From contig JAGBQS010000031.1 of assembly GCA_017632695.1 (NCBI GenBank), positions 1 to 17,046 on the forward strand: DNA of 17,046 nt. Reading direction: 5' to 3'. Both the position numbers and the translations under genes were made by a program. Shown here piece after piece: positions 15,398 through 17,046 of the stretch. This stretch comes from Bacteroidales bacterium (lineage in GTDB: Bacteria; Bacteroidota; Bacteroidia; Bacteroidales; UBA3663). The notes below the pieces were generated by a model. It saw only the letters and a list, made by a program, of their open reading frames with translations. It searched no databases and was not told the DNA's origin. How positions within the stretch are numbered: the stretch's first letter is position 1; each line of letters begins with the position of its first letter.

Positions 15398-16158
15398 ACA
15401 AGACTGTAACCATCAATCCGAAATTCAGCAACGACGCCCAACTGCAAACTCTCATAGAGGGTCTGCCGGAATCGTTTGAATCAGGAGGTATAATGCTTTG
15501 GAACAAGCGGAATCAGATTAAGGATTTCGGCAACATTGTTGTCAAACGCTTCAAGCAGCCGAACTGGTTGCAGAAATCAGTTTATGCCATACGGAAACAC
15601 AAGGTTCGCAAAGCATTCGAAAACGGGCTTGAACTGATACGCCGGGGCTTTGATACACCGGAACCGATGGCGGCCGTGGAACTGAGAGACGGGTTCCTGC
15701 TAAAGGAGGCCTACTATTTTTCGCGTCCAGATCATGCCCACGGCATTAAGGAACTGACAGATTGCGATGACTGGAACAAACCCTTAGCCACAGCCTTTGC
15801 CCGATTTGCGGCACAATTACATCAAGCCGGGATCTTACATCACGACTTGAACAACACCAATGTGCTTTATAAGTTAGCTGGGAACGGGACAGACTTTCAC
15901 TTCTCGTTAATCGACATCAACCGGATGACCTTCTACCCGATCGGGCAGCAGATTCCATTAACTGACTGCCTGGAGAATCTGACACGTTTTACAGGACGTA
16001 TGGATTTGTTCGAATTCGTCGTTCGGGAATATGCCAAAGCCCGTAACATGGACGAGGCATGGGTAACCGGTTTGGGCGTGGCTCAAAAAAAGCAGCACGA
16101 CCGCAACTGGTACCGCCGCAAACGATTCACACGTCTGTTCAAGAAAAAGAAGAAATAG
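15394..16158 (+). CDS. Lipopolysaccharide kinase (InaA/RfaP/KdkA-type) family protein
   Basis: 254 residues from ATG at 15394, overlapping the GT10 stop by 4 bases; a GTG at 15379 is in frame but less likely. Protein-kinase-like fold as in sugar kinases of LPS cores: beta-3 lysine in NIVVKRF (Lys51), an LKEAYYF segment (103-109), the catalytic loop HHDLNNTN (Asp151, Asn156), and LIDIN (Asp174) in place of DFG. Such enzymes phosphorylate heptose (WaaP) or Kdo (KdkA) of the inner core at the cytoplasmic face. Heptose is not usual in Bacteroidales, so Kdo or another sugar, or even a small alcohol in LicA fashion, is possible. The tail FTRLFKKKKK is strongly basic and may bind the membrane. Its A-rich codons also form the A tract before the terminator. 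It is the last gene of the plus-strand run. Confidence 0.82.
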   Translation: MNKTVTINPKFSNDAQLQTLIEGLPESFESGGIMLWNKRNQIKDFGNIVVKRFKQPNWLQKSVYAIRKHKVRKAFENGLELIRRGFDTPEPMAAVELRDGFLLKEAYYFSRPDHAHGIKELTDCDDWNKPLATAFARFAAQLHQAGILHHDLNNTNVLYKLAGNGTDFHFSLIDINRMTFYPIGQQIPLTDCLENLTRFTGRMDLFEFVVREYAKARNMDEAWVTGLGVAQKKQHDRNWYRRKRFTRLFKKKKK

Positions 16159-17046
16159 CCTGATAGGCTTTTTTCAAAGCCTCTTCCGTATATTTGCCCG
16201 CCTGAAGCTGTTTTCCGATCTTCATGGCATTCTGATGCATCTGGGCATAATCTTCGGCACTCAGATTGGCAAGCAGCGGCTCAATATCGGCCAATGAATC
16301 GACCACCAGTCCGATACCGTTTGAAAGAACGAAGTCGGCCATAGCAGCCTTGCTCCATATAATAACAGGCAATCCTGCCCGCATGGAGAAGGATGTTTTG
16401 TGCGGATTGTTATAACCCAGATAAACGCCCCAATCTCCCACACAATCAGTTGCAGAATCACCGCCCCAGACCAATCCGAATTCGGCATCCAGATCGCTCA
16501 CCAGCTGATCTTCCGGCAAACGGCCATGGAAATGCATATTGGGGAAACGGGCACAATCCTCGTCGGTCATACCATGTCCGTACAGTTCCATCTGCCAATG
16601 GGGTCCGATCAGAGGATCCAGTTCGTAAAGGAAATGATTGCGCCGTTCCGTAAGATTTCCGGCAAACGATACACGCCATCGCTGCCCTTCGGCCGGAGCC
16701 TTCCGTTCACGTGCCGACGAAGTGGAAAGATAGTCGAAAATGCCTAGTGTAACAACCGGATGCGTATAACCGTTCTCAACAACGAACTGCTGCATGCTGG
16801 GATTATGCACAATCAGAACATCTGACTGCATCAACCGGTCGTTTTCCTGCCTGACTGTCAGTTTGTGCCGGCGGAACGAACCCAGATCATGAATTAATGT
16901 AACAACCTTGGCTCCCCGCAAATGCGCCAGGAAACAGGCAATACCGAAGAACTTCTTAAACGGATACTGAATAAACAGGGTATCTCCTTTCCCCAATCGG
17001 AACGGAATAACCGTCATATTCCAAAGTTTGTTAAGGAAACGGGCCA
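16139..17046 (-). CDS. Gtf3-like glycosyltransferase (annotated in relatives as galactofuranosyltransferase-type), 5' partial
   Basis: The minus-strand frame runs off the right edge; codons beyond the internal Met at 17017 are still open (ARFLNKLWN), so the true start is outside. 302 complete codons are visible. The N-terminal part shows GDTLFIQYPFKKF, TLIHDLGSFRR and DVLIVHNPSMQQFV. The C-terminal donor-binding half shows VSFAGNLTERRN, LYGHG, FHGRLPEDQL, YNNPHKTSFSMRAGLPVIIW and NGIGLVV. This pattern fits Gtf3/galactofuranosyltransferase-like GT-B enzymes that use UDP-sugars to extend surface glycans. It stops with TGA at 16139-16141, overlapping the kinase gene by 20 bases tail to tail. It probably belongs to a leftward LOS or polysaccharide transcription unit continuing outside the window. 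Confidence 0.8.
   Translation of the reverse strand, partial: ARFLNKLWNMTVIPFRLGKGDTLFIQYPFKKFFGIACFLAHLRGAKVVTLIHDLGSFRRHKLTVRQENDRLMQSDVLIVHNPSMQQFVVENGYTHPVVTLGIFDYLSTSSARERKAPAEGQRWRVSFAGNLTERRNHFLYELDPLIGPHWQMELYGHGMTDEDCARFPNMHFHGRLPEDQLVSDLDAEFGLVWGGDSATDCVGDWGVYLGYNNPHKTSFSMRAGLPVIIWSKAAMADFVLSNGIGLVVDSLADIEPLLANLSAEDYAQMHQNAMKIGKQLQAGKYTEEALKKAYQAISSFS
16157..16174 (+). terminator. Intrinsic terminator after the LOS operon
   Basis: AGCCT (16157-16161), loop GAT, AGGCT (16165-16169), followed by a run of six T (16169-16174). The first stem bases include the end of the kinase stop codon TAG. An A-rich tract lies directly upstream, so the reverse transcript also gets a T-rich tail and the element may act in both directions. 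It lies wholly inside the 3' end of the convergent glycosyltransferase gene, where it encodes Ala-Tyr-Gln-Ala. The 5-base stem is short, so strength is uncertain. Confidence 0.62.

Overview
The window is chromosomal DNA from a member of the Bacteroidota, most likely order Bacteroidales. Four things point there. A SprA/Sov type IX secretion C-terminus opens the window, beside a DUF5686 outer-membrane protein. The promoters have the Bacteroidota form (TTTG, about 20 bases, TAnnTTTG), best seen upstream of leuS. Starts lack Shine-Dalgarno sequences and have A-rich leaders. The lipooligosaccharide (LOS) type gene set also fits. Genus is not resolved. I saw no RNA genes, CRISPR arrays, insertion sequences or phage genes.

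Layout. Positions 1-1008 hold the 3' end of sprA, converging on a DUF5686 gene (1013-3643, minus strand) with only 4 bases between them. A 190-base divergent promoter region (3644-3833) then drives DUF5686 leftward and a lipid-type pair rightward: a tandem hot-dog thioesterase (3834-4721) and a PlsC-like acyltransferase (4734-5621). These are followed by a FecCD/BtuC-type ABC permease (5558-6613) whose partners are not in the window. A clear promoter precedes leuS (6718-9570). leuS is full length and well conserved but is interrupted at codon 577 by an in-frame TAG, between the editing domain and the KMSKS loop.

From leuS onward all plus-strand genes are tightly packed or overlapping: a metallophosphoesterase lipoprotein, a predicted outer-membrane barrel, a YitT membrane protein, then an envelope-glycan cluster. 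That cluster is LicD, a CDP-glycerol glycerophosphotransferase (TagB/TagF-like) protein, a TagD-like cytidylyltransferase, a GT10 (fucosyltransferase-type) enzyme and an InaA/RfaP-type sugar kinase. The plus-strand run ends at a small intrinsic terminator (16157-16174). That terminator lies inside the last codons of a convergent Gtf3-like glycosyltransferase gene, which runs off the right edge.

How the genes may work together (inference). The right half looks like a locus that builds and decorates the LOS core. A cytidylyltransferase would make a CDP-activated alcohol phosphate, two different phosphodiester-forming transferases would attach it, the GT10 and Gtf3-like enzymes would add sugars, and the kinase would phosphorylate the core or a small substrate. 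The two most notable observations are the nonsense codon in leuS and this cytidylyltransferase plus dual-transferase module.
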